Of a stretch of 64,000 bases of DNA, positions 43,292 to 51,502 are shown in pieces. The stretch is from Nonomuraea turcica. Its GTDB lineage: Bacteria > Actinomycetota > Actinomycetes > Streptosporangiales > Streptosporangiaceae. The position numbers and the translations under genes are program-made. A model generated the notes under the pieces. That model had not been told where the DNA came from, ran no database searches, and saw only the letters and a program-made list of their open reading frames with translations. Location: contig NZ_JAUZQF010000015.1 of NCBI RefSeq assembly GCF_030718205.1, forward strand, positions 248,001 to 312,000, written 5' to 3'. Each line of letters opens with the position of its first letter. The first letter of the stretch is position 1.

Positions 43292-43323
43292 AACAATGAT
43301 TGTTGCAGATCAGCGCACTGATC
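43292..43323. promoter_or_regulatory. Two palindromes before the serine protease gene
   Basis: AACAATGATTGTT (43292-43304) is a perfect 13-bp palindrome. GATCAG/CTGATC (43308-43323) is a second inverted repeat close after it. They lie between the amidase stop and the protease start and could be an operator or a weak terminator. Confidence 0.45.
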
Positions 43324-43345
43324 ATCTTCTGCTAACACTGGGAGG

Positions 43346-44173
43346 GTGCTCAGGCTGGTGCTTTCCCTGGTCCTGCTCGATCCAACCGCCGTCATCGCCG
43401 AGGTGTCGCAACGTAACATCCCCGTCCCCCAAGTTCTGACCCCGAACGGGGATCGTCTGGGTTACGCCCCGGTCCCGCGCCCCTATACGGGGGCGCGGCG
43501 GCTCACGGGGCTGCTGGTCGGCCGAGATCCCGTCACACGGCGGGACGTGGTGTGCGGAGGCACGGTGATCGGTTCGCGCAGCCGCAGCCTGGTGCTGACG
43601 GCGGCGCACTGCCTTCATCACCGGGGCCGGCGGCTGAAGCAGCTCGCCTTCATACCGGGCTACGACCGAGGCCGCCCGCGGCTGGGGGTATGGCGGGTCG
43701 CGCGCACGTGGGTGCCGGCCAAGTGGCGGAAGGAGCCGTTCTCGGCCGAGTTGCTGCCGTACGACGTCGGCCTGGTCGGGGTGATGGCACAGCGGCGCCC
43801 GCTGGAGGACGTGACCGGGAGCGGGCTGCGGACGATGCCGACCGCCAGGGGCACCGCGCTGCGCGGGCTCGAGTTGCTCGGCTACCCGGCGGGCAAGGGC
43901 TATCGGGGGTTGCGGCTGCACCGGTGCCTGGGCGACGCGGTCGAGGGCGTCTCGGACGGCCGCGGCCTGATGATCACGCATAACTGCCACGCCGCCGCCG
44001 GCGGCAGCGGCGGTCCCGTGTTGTACGGCGGCGCGATCGCGGGCGTCGTGTCGTCGTCCAGCCCGTTGCGTGACGCGAAGGGCTATACCGTGCTGACCAG
44101 GCTGGGCGGCCGGCCCTTCGAGCGCATGTTCGCCAGGGCCGACCGGGCGATGCAGGTCAAGCGGCCTGGCTGA
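43346..44173 (+). CDS. Trypsin-like serine protease, exported
   Basis: This 275-residue chymotrypsin-fold protease has a short hydrophobic N-terminus and the complete triad His88 (LTAAHC), Asp140 (LPYDVGLV) and Ser221 (GGSGGPV). It starts at GTG 43346. The absence of a long propeptide distinguishes it from alpha-lytic-type proteases. Its last 17 bases overlap the convergent dehydrogenase gene. Confidence 0.85.
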   Translation: MLRLVLSLVLLDPTAVIAEVSQRNIPVPQVLTPNGDRLGYAPVPRPYTGARRLTGLLVGRDPVTRRDVVCGGTVIGSRSRSLVLTAAHCLHHRGRRLKQLAFIPGYDRGRPRLGVWRVARTWVPAKWRKEPFSAELLPYDVGLVGVMAQRRPLEDVTGSGLRTMPTARGTALRGLELLGYPAGKGYRGLRLHRCLGDAVEGVSDGRGLMITHNCHAAAGGSGGPVLYGGAIAGVVSSSSPLRDAKGYTVLTRLGGRPFERMFARADRAMQVKRPG

Positions 44174-45044
44174 CGATCTCCTCGCACAGCTCGTGCGTGC
44201 GCAGCGCGTCGTCGGCGTCGATCCTTCGGCCCTCGCCGACGGCGGCGAGGAACTCCAGGCAGATCTGCTCGATGCCGCGCTGCCTGGCCACGGGCACCCA
44301 GTCGGGCCGCCGGACGAGCCGCTCGCCGTTGCGGTAGTCGATGACGTCGCCGAGGTTGACCACGCGGCGCTTGACGCCGTCGCCCATGGCCTCGCAGGTC
44401 TCCTCGGCGGCGCCGCTCATCCGGTTCATGATGCCGATGGCGGTGAAACCGTCGCCCGACAACTCCAGGACCATGTGCTCGATCAGGCCGTTCGTGACCC
44501 GGGTCCGGATCGTGGTGCCGCTGATCGGGCCGGGGGCGAGGAAGCGGAGGGTGTCCACCACATGGATGAAGTCATCAAATATCACCCGGCGGGGCTCGTC
44601 GGGGTGGTTGTCGCGGTTTTTCTCCATGAGGATGAGGTGTCGAGGATGAGCGGCAAGTCCGACATATCCGGGCGCGTAGCGGCGGTTGAAGCCGACCATC
44701 AGCGACCTGTCCTCGGCCTTCGCGAGCCGTACGAGGCGCTCGCACTCCTCGAGCGTGTACGCGATCGGCTTGTCGACGTAGACGTGGATCCCGGCGCTGA
44801 GCAGCGGCTCGACGATCTCCGCGTGCGCGCCGGTCGCGGCGTGCACGAACGCCGCGTCGACCCTCGCCTTGATCACCTCGTCCACGCTCGCCGACCGGCG
44901 GGCGATGCGGTAGGCGTCGCCGAGCCGGTCGAGCCGGGCGCTGTTGCGGGTGCAGAGGTGGAGGTCGAGGGCGGGCTGGGCGGCGAGCACGGGCAGGTAG
45001 GCCTTCTCCGCGATGTCACCCAGGCCGATCATGGCTATCTTCAC
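44157..45044 (-). CDS. Gfo/Idh/MocA-family oxidoreductase
   Basis: This 295-residue NAD(P)-dependent sugar or cyclitol dehydrogenase-like protein has Rossmann motif IAMIGLGDIAEKAYLP, VDKPIAYTLEECERLVRLA with the Lys of the EKP motif, and MVGFNRRYAP. Its substrate is unknown. GTG 45044 lies in a GTGA overlap with the preceding epimerase-like gene, so they are co-translated. Confidence 0.85.
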   Translation of the reverse strand: MKIAMIGLGDIAEKAYLPVLAAQPALDLHLCTRNSARLDRLGDAYRIARRSASVDEVIKARVDAAFVHAATGAHAEIVEPLLSAGIHVYVDKPIAYTLEECERLVRLAKAEDRSLMVGFNRRYAPGYVGLAAHPRHLILMEKNRDNHPDEPRRVIFDDFIHVVDTLRFLAPGPISGTTIRTRVTNGLIEHMVLELSGDGFTAIGIMNRMSGAAEETCEAMGDGVKRRVVNLGDVIDYRNGERLVRRPDWVPVARQRGIEQICLEFLAAVGEGRRIDADDALRTHELCEEIVSQAA

Positions 45045-45952
45045 CCGTCGAGCGTAGCTTTGAGCGCCTGGTCGATCGGGGTAGGCGCCACGCCGAACGT
45101 GCGCTGGAAAGCCGACGAGTCGAGCACGAAGGGCGCGGTGAACTGGTAGCGCACGTGCCCGAGCTCGCCGATCATGGGCGAGAAGAGGCCGACCGCCCGA
45201 ACCACGGGCCACGGCAGCTGAACCATCCGGGGCGCGGGGCGTCCGAGCAGGGCGGCCATCCGCTCCCCGATCTCGCGGAAGGTCACCGGCTCGGCGGTCG
45301 GCACGTGCCAGGGCTTGCCCCAGGCCCGCTCGTCCCCGCCCGCCACGATCAGGGCGTCGGCCACGTCGGGCAGGTACGTGAAGCTGTGCGGGATGTCAGC
45401 AGGCCAGACGAGCTGGATCGTCTTGCCCGCCCGGAGCGGGACGAGGAACCGGTCACCGAGGTAGGACTGGTCGGTGGCGCCCGGGCCGAAGTAGTCGGAG
45501 CCGCGCACCTCGGTCGCCCTGATCCGGCCGGCCTCGTGGGCGGCCAGCGCGTCGGCCCACATCTTCGCCCGTACCCGGAACTTGGGGTTGGCCGAGGCGA
45601 GCGGCAGGTCCTCGGTCATCGGGACCGAGACGGGCCCGTACGGGTAGAGGTTGCCGAGCATCACGTACACGGCGCCGCTCGCCTCGGCGGCGGCCAGGAA
45701 GGACTCGGCCATCGGCGGCCAGTCGGTCAGCCAGCGGTGATACTTCGGGTTGACGGCGTTGTAGAGGACGTCCGCCCCCCGGGTGATCTCGATCATCCTG
45801 TTCTTGTCGGCCACATCCGCGGCCACCTTGACCGCCCCTTCGGGTCCGCTGCCCGAACGGGTCACCACGGTGACCTCGTGCCCTTGGTCGAGGAGCTTGG
45901 TGGCCACGTGCGTGCCGACCTGGCCCGAACCCACCACGACGTGCTTACCCAT
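45041..45952 (-). CDS. NAD-dependent epimerase/dehydratase-like protein
   Basis: This 303-residue extended SDR protein has VVVGSGQVGTHVATKLLDQGHEV as nucleotide-binding loop and a middle with VYVMLGNLYPYGP. The usual YxxxK catalytic pair is not evident, so it may be an atypical SDR. It starts 2 bases after the YrdB-like stop and overlaps the next gene, making a three-gene operon. Confidence 0.82.
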   Translation of the reverse strand: MGKHVVVGSGQVGTHVATKLLDQGHEVTVVTRSGSGPEGAVKVAADVADKNRMIEITRGADVLYNAVNPKYHRWLTDWPPMAESFLAAAEASGAVYVMLGNLYPYGPVSVPMTEDLPLASANPKFRVRAKMWADALAAHEAGRIRATEVRGSDYFGPGATDQSYLGDRFLVPLRAGKTIQLVWPADIPHSFTYLPDVADALIVAGGDERAWGKPWHVPTAEPVTFREIGERMAALLGRPAPRMVQLPWPVVRAVGLFSPMIGELGHVRYQFTAPFVLDSSAFQRTFGVAPTPIDQALKATLDG

Positions 45953-45954
45953 GA

Positions 45955-46308
45955 TCAGACCTGCTTCCAGATGATGCGGAGGACCGCGTTGAGGACGAAG
46001 AGAGCAAAGAAGACGGCCGCGGAGGCCGTCAGGCCGGAGGCGTAGAGCGCCAGGGAGCCGCCGCCGAACCAGACGATCTCCAGGGCGGCGCGGGCCAGGC
46101 CGGTGAGCGGGAACGTGGCGTTCGCGCCACCACCGGCCCCGAACAGCGCCCATGCGGCGATGAACAGCGCCGGCCCGCCGAGCCCGGCCAGGAGCTTGAT
46201 CGCCCAGTTGGGGCTGACGGTGAACCCCCAGTAGCCCACAGAGACCAGCACGCCGAGCTCCAAGAGGAACATCAGGGCCGCGTTGGCGTGCTTGGCGAGG
46301 TCGAACAT
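45955..46308 (-). CDS. YrdB-family (DUF2568) membrane protein
   Basis: This 117-residue protein has four membrane helices, typical of the YrdB family; function unknown. It is the first gene of the operon with the epimerase and oxidoreductase, divergent from a TetR gene whose operators lie upstream. Confidence 0.8.
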   Translation of the reverse strand: MFDLAKHANAALMFLLELGVLVSVGYWGFTVSPNWAIKLLAGLGGPALFIAAWALFGAGGGANATFPLTGLARAALEIVWFGGGSLALYASGLTASAAVFFALFVLNAVLRIIWKQV

Positions 46309-46341
46309 CCGGGGCCTCCGTGGGCGATGTCACTGGCTTAC

Positions 46342-46390
46342 GAGAGCAATGCTCTCTCAATAGAGCACTGTTCGTCAAGAGCAGTGCTCT
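46342..46390. promoter_or_regulatory. Double TetR-type operator
   Basis: GAGAGCAATGCTCTC (46342-46356) and AGAGCAGTGCTCT (46378-46390) are both perfect palindromes with the shared core AGAGCAnTGCTCT. They occupy the divergent promoter between the YrdB operon and the tetR gene, 35 bases apart centre to centre. Confidence 0.85.
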
Positions 46391-46423
46391 CGTTTCTTCT
46401 CACTGCTCTGATAGCCTGCTGGC

Positions 46424-47122
46424 ATGACAGCCGGCCGTACCGCCAGAGAACGTGTCAGGGCGGAGCTCACCAGAGAGATCACCGACATCGCACGCCGCCA
46501 GCTTGCCACCGAGGGCGCCGGCGGCCTGTCACTGCGGGCCGTGGCGCGGGAGATGGGCATGGTCTCCTCGGCCATCTACCGCTATTTCCCGAGCCGCGAC
46601 GACCTGCTCACCGCATTGATCATCGACGGCTACAACGCCGTCGGCGAGGCCGTGGAGCAGGCCGATGCGGGCTGCCCGCGAGCGGACTTTCTCGGCCGGT
46701 GGCTGGCCGTCTGCCACGCCGTGCGCGACTGGGCACTGGCACACCCGCACGAGTACTCCTTGCTCTACGGCTCGCCCGTGCCCGGCTACCAAGCCCCGCA
46801 GGACACGGTCCCCGCCGCCGTGCGCGACACGATCGTGTTCGGCCGCATTCTGTCGGAGGCCCACCAGGCGGCCGCCCTCACCCCGGCCCAGCCGGTCCCC
46901 CCTCCCCCGCCCTCGCTCCAGGCGGACGCGGCCGCCGTCCGCGTCCTCATTCCCGACGCCCCCGACGACGTGATCTTCCGCGGCGTGATGGCATGGACCG
47001 CCCTGTACGGCTGGGTCAGCTTCGAGCTGTTCGGCCAGTACAACAACACCATCGAGGACCGCCGCACCGCCTTCGACCACTCGATGCGGCTCATGGCCGC
47101 GATGATGGGGCTTGCCGAGTGA
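46424..47122 (+). CDS. TetR-family repressor
   Basis: This 232-residue regulator has an N-terminal TetR helix-turn-helix (GAGGLSLRAVAREMGMVSSAIYRYF) and a large C-terminal ligand domain with a TetR_C_33-like WALAHPHEYSLLYGSPVPGY segment. It very probably binds the two palindromes upstream and represses the YrdB-epimerase-oxidoreductase operon and itself. Confidence 0.88.
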   Translation: MTAGRTARERVRAELTREITDIARRQLATEGAGGLSLRAVAREMGMVSSAIYRYFPSRDDLLTALIIDGYNAVGEAVEQADAGCPRADFLGRWLAVCHAVRDWALAHPHEYSLLYGSPVPGYQAPQDTVPAAVRDTIVFGRILSEAHQAAALTPAQPVPPPPPSLQADAAAVRVLIPDAPDDVIFRGVMAWTALYGWVSFELFGQYNNTIEDRRTAFDHSMRLMAAMMGLAE

Positions 47123-47253
47123 GAGACCAGAGCCCGGCCGCTTCACGGACGTGACGCTGGCGCCAGACTTGGACACCAGCCACCCGACACCCGGGCTGAC
47201 CCTGACCACCTCGCCCGGCGACCCAGGCTTATCGCCGGCTTGACCAAGCGACG

Positions 47254-47370
47254 ATGCCCGCAGAGCGACAGGCCGTTTTGCTCGTCGCCGGGGACAAGGC
47301 CGGGAACTGGCAGTTCTGGTCGGCCTCGTCCATCACGCTGGCCGAGGGCGCTATGAGCATCGACGCGTGA
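47254..47370 (+). pseudogene. Possible remnant of a HigB/Gp49-type toxin
   Basis: A 38-codon frame begins RQAVLLVAGDKAGNW after four residues. That resembles the core of phage-derived RelE/HigB-type toxins (usually about 110 residues), and then it runs into unrelated sequence. No antitoxin gene follows. The rest of 47123-47440 shows nothing else. Confidence 0.4.
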
Positions 47371-47440
47371 CCTAGTCCTGGGACGGCGGTGGCGGCACCG
47401 TCGCGACAACCGCCACCTCGATCCCCCGACTAGGTGGGAT

Positions 47441-48283
47441 TCAGTCCTGCCAGGGGGCAGCGTGGCGGGCGTAGGTGCCGTCGTTGACGCTCAAGTGAAC
47501 CCACTGGTCGACGTACTCCTTGAACACCTCGTCACCTCGGGGCAGCATGTACGCCTTCTCCGCGAAGGTGAACGGCTTGTCCGGATTGATCGCGCACAGC
47601 TCGGGGCGGATCTTGGCCTGATAGCGGGTCTCGGAGGCATCCGTGATCATCACATCTGCCCTTCCCGCCACGATCTCCTCGTGGATGGTGTTGTTGTCGG
47701 GATGAGTGATGACCGTGGCCTTCTTGATGTTCGCCTGGACGAACTGCTGGTTGGTACCCCCCGGGTTGACGATCACTCGGACGCCGGGCTGGTCGATCTG
47801 CTCGAGAGTCTGGTACTTGTCCTTGTCGGCGCAGCGGGCGATAGGAGCCTTGCCGTCGGTGATATAGGGGGTGCTGAAATACGCCTTGCGTGCCCTTGCC
47901 AGAGTCACCGAAACGCCGCCCATGCTGACATCGCACTTGTTCGCGGCCAGGTCGTCGACGATCTTGGCCCACGTGGTCGGCACAAACGTGGCCTGCACAC
48001 CCAGGCTGCTCGCCAAGTGCCTGGCCATGTCAATGTCGATGCCGGTCCGATCGCCCGTCTTCGGGTCCAGGTAGGTGAAGGGCCGGTAGTCGCCGGTGGT
48101 GCAGACTCGCAGCCGGCCACGCTGTGGGATCTTGTCCAGGAGCGTACCTTCCTTACCGCCCGCGGCATCGGCCGTGGCGCTGACCGCGGCGGCGGTACCG
48201 CCCTGCCCCGTGAGGAAGAGCATGCCGACGAGCACGGCCGAGAGGGTCAGAGCCAGGGCGGAGAATATGGTGGTACGCCTCAT
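47441..48283 (-). CDS. Secreted periplasmic-binding protein, cyclohexadienyl dehydratase (PheC)-like
   Basis: This 280-residue exported protein has a signal peptide in its first 35 residues and a type 2 solute-binding fold. The sequence RLRVCTTGDYRPFTYLDPKTGDRTGIDIDMARHLA and GGVSVTLARARKAYFSTPYI resemble PheC cyclohexadienyl/arogenate dehydratases more than transport receptors. It may convert prephenate or arogenate outside the cell, or bind an amino acid. No ABC permease is adjacent, which favours the enzyme. AGGAG precedes ATG 48283. Confidence 0.75.
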   Translation of the reverse strand: MRRTTIFSALALTLSAVLVGMLFLTGQGGTAAAVSATADAAGGKEGTLLDKIPQRGRLRVCTTGDYRPFTYLDPKTGDRTGIDIDMARHLASSLGVQATFVPTTWAKIVDDLAANKCDVSMGGVSVTLARARKAYFSTPYITDGKAPIARCADKDKYQTLEQIDQPGVRVIVNPGGTNQQFVQANIKKATVITHPDNNTIHEEIVAGRADVMITDASETRYQAKIRPELCAINPDKPFTFAEKAYMLPRGDEVFKEYVDQWVHLSVNDGTYARHAAPWQD

Positions 48284-48484
48284 GATTCTTGCTCCTACGT
48301 AACTGGGACCTAACTTTCGGCGATTTTGCCACATAAAACGATCAATGTCCGGTGCGGTTAGAGACCATCGACGCTGAGGCTTGTTCAGCGATCACGGCCG
48401 CGACCTGTTTGACGGCGGTGCGCGTGGGCGCCGGAGGGCAACCGCGCGAGCGCCAGCCGTTCGACGAGTTCTGGGGTACGCGCT

Positions 48485-49150
48485 CTAAGTTGTGCCTCTG
48501 CGCGCACGACCGCGCACACCCTCGCGGTCGCCTCCGGTTCGGCCGGCGCAGTCCTGCGTGATCCGGCCGGTCAGCAGCGGGACGAGCACCTCGTCCACGA
48601 TCTGGACGACCAGCTCGTCGGGGATGGGTGTGCCGTTGAACAGGAAATGGTGGCGCAGGAGCGCGTGCCCCGCGTCCAGGCGGCGCGGTGTGACCGCCTC
48701 CGGATCGACCTCGCCGCGCTCCACGGCACGCCGGACGACCTCCTCTATCGTCTTCCTGCCCATCCCCTGGGACGTCTTGCGCATGGCGCGCAGCGGGGAC
48801 CCGCTGCTGAGCGCCTCGCCCAGCAGCCCCCGCATCGCCTCGCCCGCGGGTCCCGACAGAACGTGTGCGGCATGACCCAGCATGGCCATCAGGTCACCGC
48901 GCAGGCTGCCGGTGTCGGGCGTGGACTCGGGGGTGGGCAGCGTGTTGCGGACCGCCTCCATCACCAGCTCGATGCGGGTCGGCCAGCGCCGATAGAGCGA
49001 GGCCTTGCTGGCCCTTGCCCGCTCGGCCACCCGTTCCATCTTCAGTCCGGCGTAGCCGCTCTCGGCCAGCTCGTCGAGCGTCGCCTGGTAGATGGCGGCG
49101 TTGAGCGCCTCTCCCCGGCGGCGCGGCTGCTTGCGGTGGTCGGTCACCAT
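48485..49150 (-). CDS. TetR-family repressor
   Basis: This 221-residue regulator has a helix-turn-helix near residues 35-60 (LKMERVAERARASKASLYRRW) and a TetR_C_11-like C-terminal domain. It follows the efflux/phosphotransferase operon on the same strand by 9 bases and is probably its third gene, repressing it through the 23-bp palindrome at 52893-52915. Confidence 0.87.
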   Translation of the reverse strand: MVTDHRKQPRRRGEALNAAIYQATLDELAESGYAGLKMERVAERARASKASLYRRWPTRIELVMEAVRNTLPTPESTPDTGSLRGDLMAMLGHAAHVLSGPAGEAMRGLLGEALSSGSPLRAMRKTSQGMGRKTIEEVVRRAVERGEVDPEAVTPRRLDAGHALLRHHFLFNGTPIPDELVVQIVDEVLVPLLTGRITQDCAGRTGGDREGVRGRARRGTT

Positions 49151-49159
49151 AGGGCGATC

Positions 49160-51502
49160 CTAAGCAGCGCCCGTAACCGTGCCGGTGTCACCGTTGACGG
49201 TGACGAGCCGGCCGTCCTCCAGCACGGACGTTCCCGTGCCCGTTCCCATGACAGCCGGGATGCCGTACTCTCTGGCCACGATCGCCGCGTGCGACGCTGC
49301 GCCGCCGCTGTCCACGACCACGGCAGCGGCCTGCTGGAACAGCGGCGTCCACGAGGGGTTGGTGTAGGGGCAGACGAGGACGTCGCCCACCTCCAGCTTG
49401 CCGAACTCGGCCGGCCCCTTGATCACCTTTACCGGCCCTGTCACGACGCCGCCGCTGGCGGGCGATCCGGTGAGCAGCGCGTCGCCGGCCTGGCGGGCGG
49501 GGAAGATCGCGGCGGGGTCGATGAGCCGCGTGCCGGCCAGCTCCTCCCGTTTGACCGCCCGTGCCCGCGCGGTCTCCCGCAGCCGCTCCCGGTCCGCCGC
49601 GGTGTCCTGGAACGACTCCAGCTCCTCCAGCCGGAGGTGGAAGACGTCCTCGGGCCGATCGAGCACGCCCTTGTCGCGCAGTCGCCGCCCCAGCTCCACC
49701 AGTGATCTCCGCAGGATGGGCTGCGGCATCGTGAAGTAAAAGTGGCTGTCCTCGCGGAAGGCGACCCCGGCGCGGGCGGCCGCCACCCAGCGCGTCATGC
49801 GGGCCCGCCGGCGCGGGTTGCGCAGCAGCGGGTGGTCCAGGAGGCGCTCCAGCGCGTCGTCGGACTCCTTCCGCTCGGACGGCTCGGCGGCCAGCACCCC
49901 GATCAGGCCGTGGACGGTCTCAGGGTCATCGGCCCAGGAGGGCGGGGTGACGAGGATCGGGCTGACGGTCTCGCGGTGGCCGTATTCGGCCATGAACTCC
50001 TGGAACGCGGCCTGGAACTCGGCGGGCGGCGGGTCCGCGTCGAGCGCGCCGGTGCGCCTGGCCAGCTCGGCCAGCCGCGTCAGCGCCTGGTTGGCTTCAG
50101 TGGTCCGGGTGACCGCGCCGAACAGCAGGCCGCCGAACAACCTGCCACGTCCCAGCAGCTTGACCGCCACCAGCAGCCGCAGCAACGCGAGCCCGGTGCC
50201 CGGCAGGTAGTCGATGCGCAGGTCGGCCACCGGCGCCACCAGGGCGAGCGCCTGCCTGGGCACGCGGATCAGCTCCGTCCACGGCATCGCGGCCAGGTCG
50301 CGGGCGGCCAGCCGCCGGACGTCCGCCAGGTAGTCGAGGAAGCGCCGGTCCTCGCTCCAGCGGGCCGGGTCGTACCGCCGGGCCTTGGCCACGACGCGGA
50401 ACGGCGCGGCGAGCACCCCGAGCGTGGGGTGCGGCATCGGCGGCACGAACGCGTAGACGACGCCGTCCTCCTCGCGCAGGAACCCCTCGAAACCGCGGCG
50501 CAACCCGAAGGCGCCGGTCACCTTCCCCATCAGCCCGGCCGGGCCGTACGGGATCCAGGTCGACATGTCGATCGGGTACGGCCGAACCGGGAGGTATTCG
50601 GTCAGCACGCCGGCCAGGCGGCGCTGGATCGGGTTGAGCCTGCCGACCGGGGGCGGCGGCAGTGCGGTCATGGGCCGGGCCTGCAGCAGGGAGACCCTGC
50701 CACCCGACCAAGCCCACTCGATGTCCTGCGGCCGCCCGAAATGTCCGGCGACTCGCCGGCCGAGCTCCGCCAGCTCCTCGACCACCGCGTCGGGCAGCCG
50801 CTCCCCCGCCGTCACACCGGCCTCACGCGTGACCCCGCCGCCCGCCTTGCCCCGGATGACGACCTCACGGCGGCCGGGGGTGAACTGTATGTCGCCCCCG
50901 GCGTCGACGACGTAGTGGTCCGGGGTGACCAGGCCGGACACGACGGCCTCGCCCAGGCCGCTGCTGGCGTCGATGACGAGCTGGGTGCGGTCGCCGCTGA
51001 CCGGGTTCGCGGTGAACATGACGCCTGCCGTGGCGGCCTCGACCATGCTCTGCACGACCACCGCAATGCTCACGTCGTCGATGCCCAGCCTGGCGCGGTA
51101 GGCGACGGCGCGGTCGGTCCACAGGGAGCCCCAGCAGCGTCGTACCGCGTCGAGCAGAGCTTCCTCACCGACGACGTTGAGGAAGGTGTCCTGCTGCCCG
51201 GCGAACGCGGCCCCCGGCAGGTCCTCGGCGGTCGCGCTCGACCGCACCGCCACCGGCCCGCCGCCGAGCTCGGCGTAGGCGCCGAGAACGGCCTGCCGCA
51301 GGTCATCGGGCAGCTCGACCTGCTCGAAGTACGCCCGCCCCGTGTGACCTTGGGCGACGAGGTCGTAGGCGTGCGTGGTGACGACGAAGCCATCCGGAAC
51401 CGGGAAGCCGTTCCTGACGAGCTCTCCCAGGTTGGCGCCCTTGCCGCCGGCCATGGCCAGGTCGCCCCGGCCGAACGCGCTCAGGGGTGCGACGAGTTTC
51501 AC
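49160..51502 (-). CDS. PEP-synthase-like antibiotic phosphotransferase (rifampicin phosphotransferase family)
   Basis: This 780-residue protein has an N-terminal ATP-grasp PPDK domain (GGKGANLGELVRNGFPVPDGF, AVRSSATAEDLPGAAFAGQQDT) and a long middle domain. A C-terminal swivelling phospho-His domain has GAASHAAIVAREYGIPAVMG (His738). This ATP-binding/substrate/His order is that of rifampicin phosphotransferases, which inactivate rifamycins using ATP. PEP synthase proper has a C-terminal PEP-binding domain that is missing here. The adjacent drug exporter and TetR fit a resistance role, but the drug is not proved. GTG 51502 overlaps the MFS stop. Confidence 0.8.
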   Translation of the reverse strand: MKLVAPLSAFGRGDLAMAGGKGANLGELVRNGFPVPDGFVVTTHAYDLVAQGHTGRAYFEQVELPDDLRQAVLGAYAELGGGPVAVRSSATAEDLPGAAFAGQQDTFLNVVGEEALLDAVRRCWGSLWTDRAVAYRARLGIDDVSIAVVVQSMVEAATAGVMFTANPVSGDRTQLVIDASSGLGEAVVSGLVTPDHYVVDAGGDIQFTPGRREVVIRGKAGGGVTREAGVTAGERLPDAVVEELAELGRRVAGHFGRPQDIEWAWSGGRVSLLQARPMTALPPPPVGRLNPIQRRLAGVLTEYLPVRPYPIDMSTWIPYGPAGLMGKVTGAFGLRRGFEGFLREEDGVVYAFVPPMPHPTLGVLAAPFRVVAKARRYDPARWSEDRRFLDYLADVRRLAARDLAAMPWTELIRVPRQALALVAPVADLRIDYLPGTGLALLRLLVAVKLLGRGRLFGGLLFGAVTRTTEANQALTRLAELARRTGALDADPPPAEFQAAFQEFMAEYGHRETVSPILVTPPSWADDPETVHGLIGVLAAEPSERKESDDALERLLDHPLLRNPRRRARMTRWVAAARAGVAFREDSHFYFTMPQPILRRSLVELGRRLRDKGVLDRPEDVFHLRLEELESFQDTAADRERLRETARARAVKREELAGTRLIDPAAIFPARQAGDALLTGSPASGGVVTGPVKVIKGPAEFGKLEVGDVLVCPYTNPSWTPLFQQAAAVVVDSGGAASHAAIVAREYGIPAVMGTGTGTSVLEDGRLVTVNGDTGTVTGAA

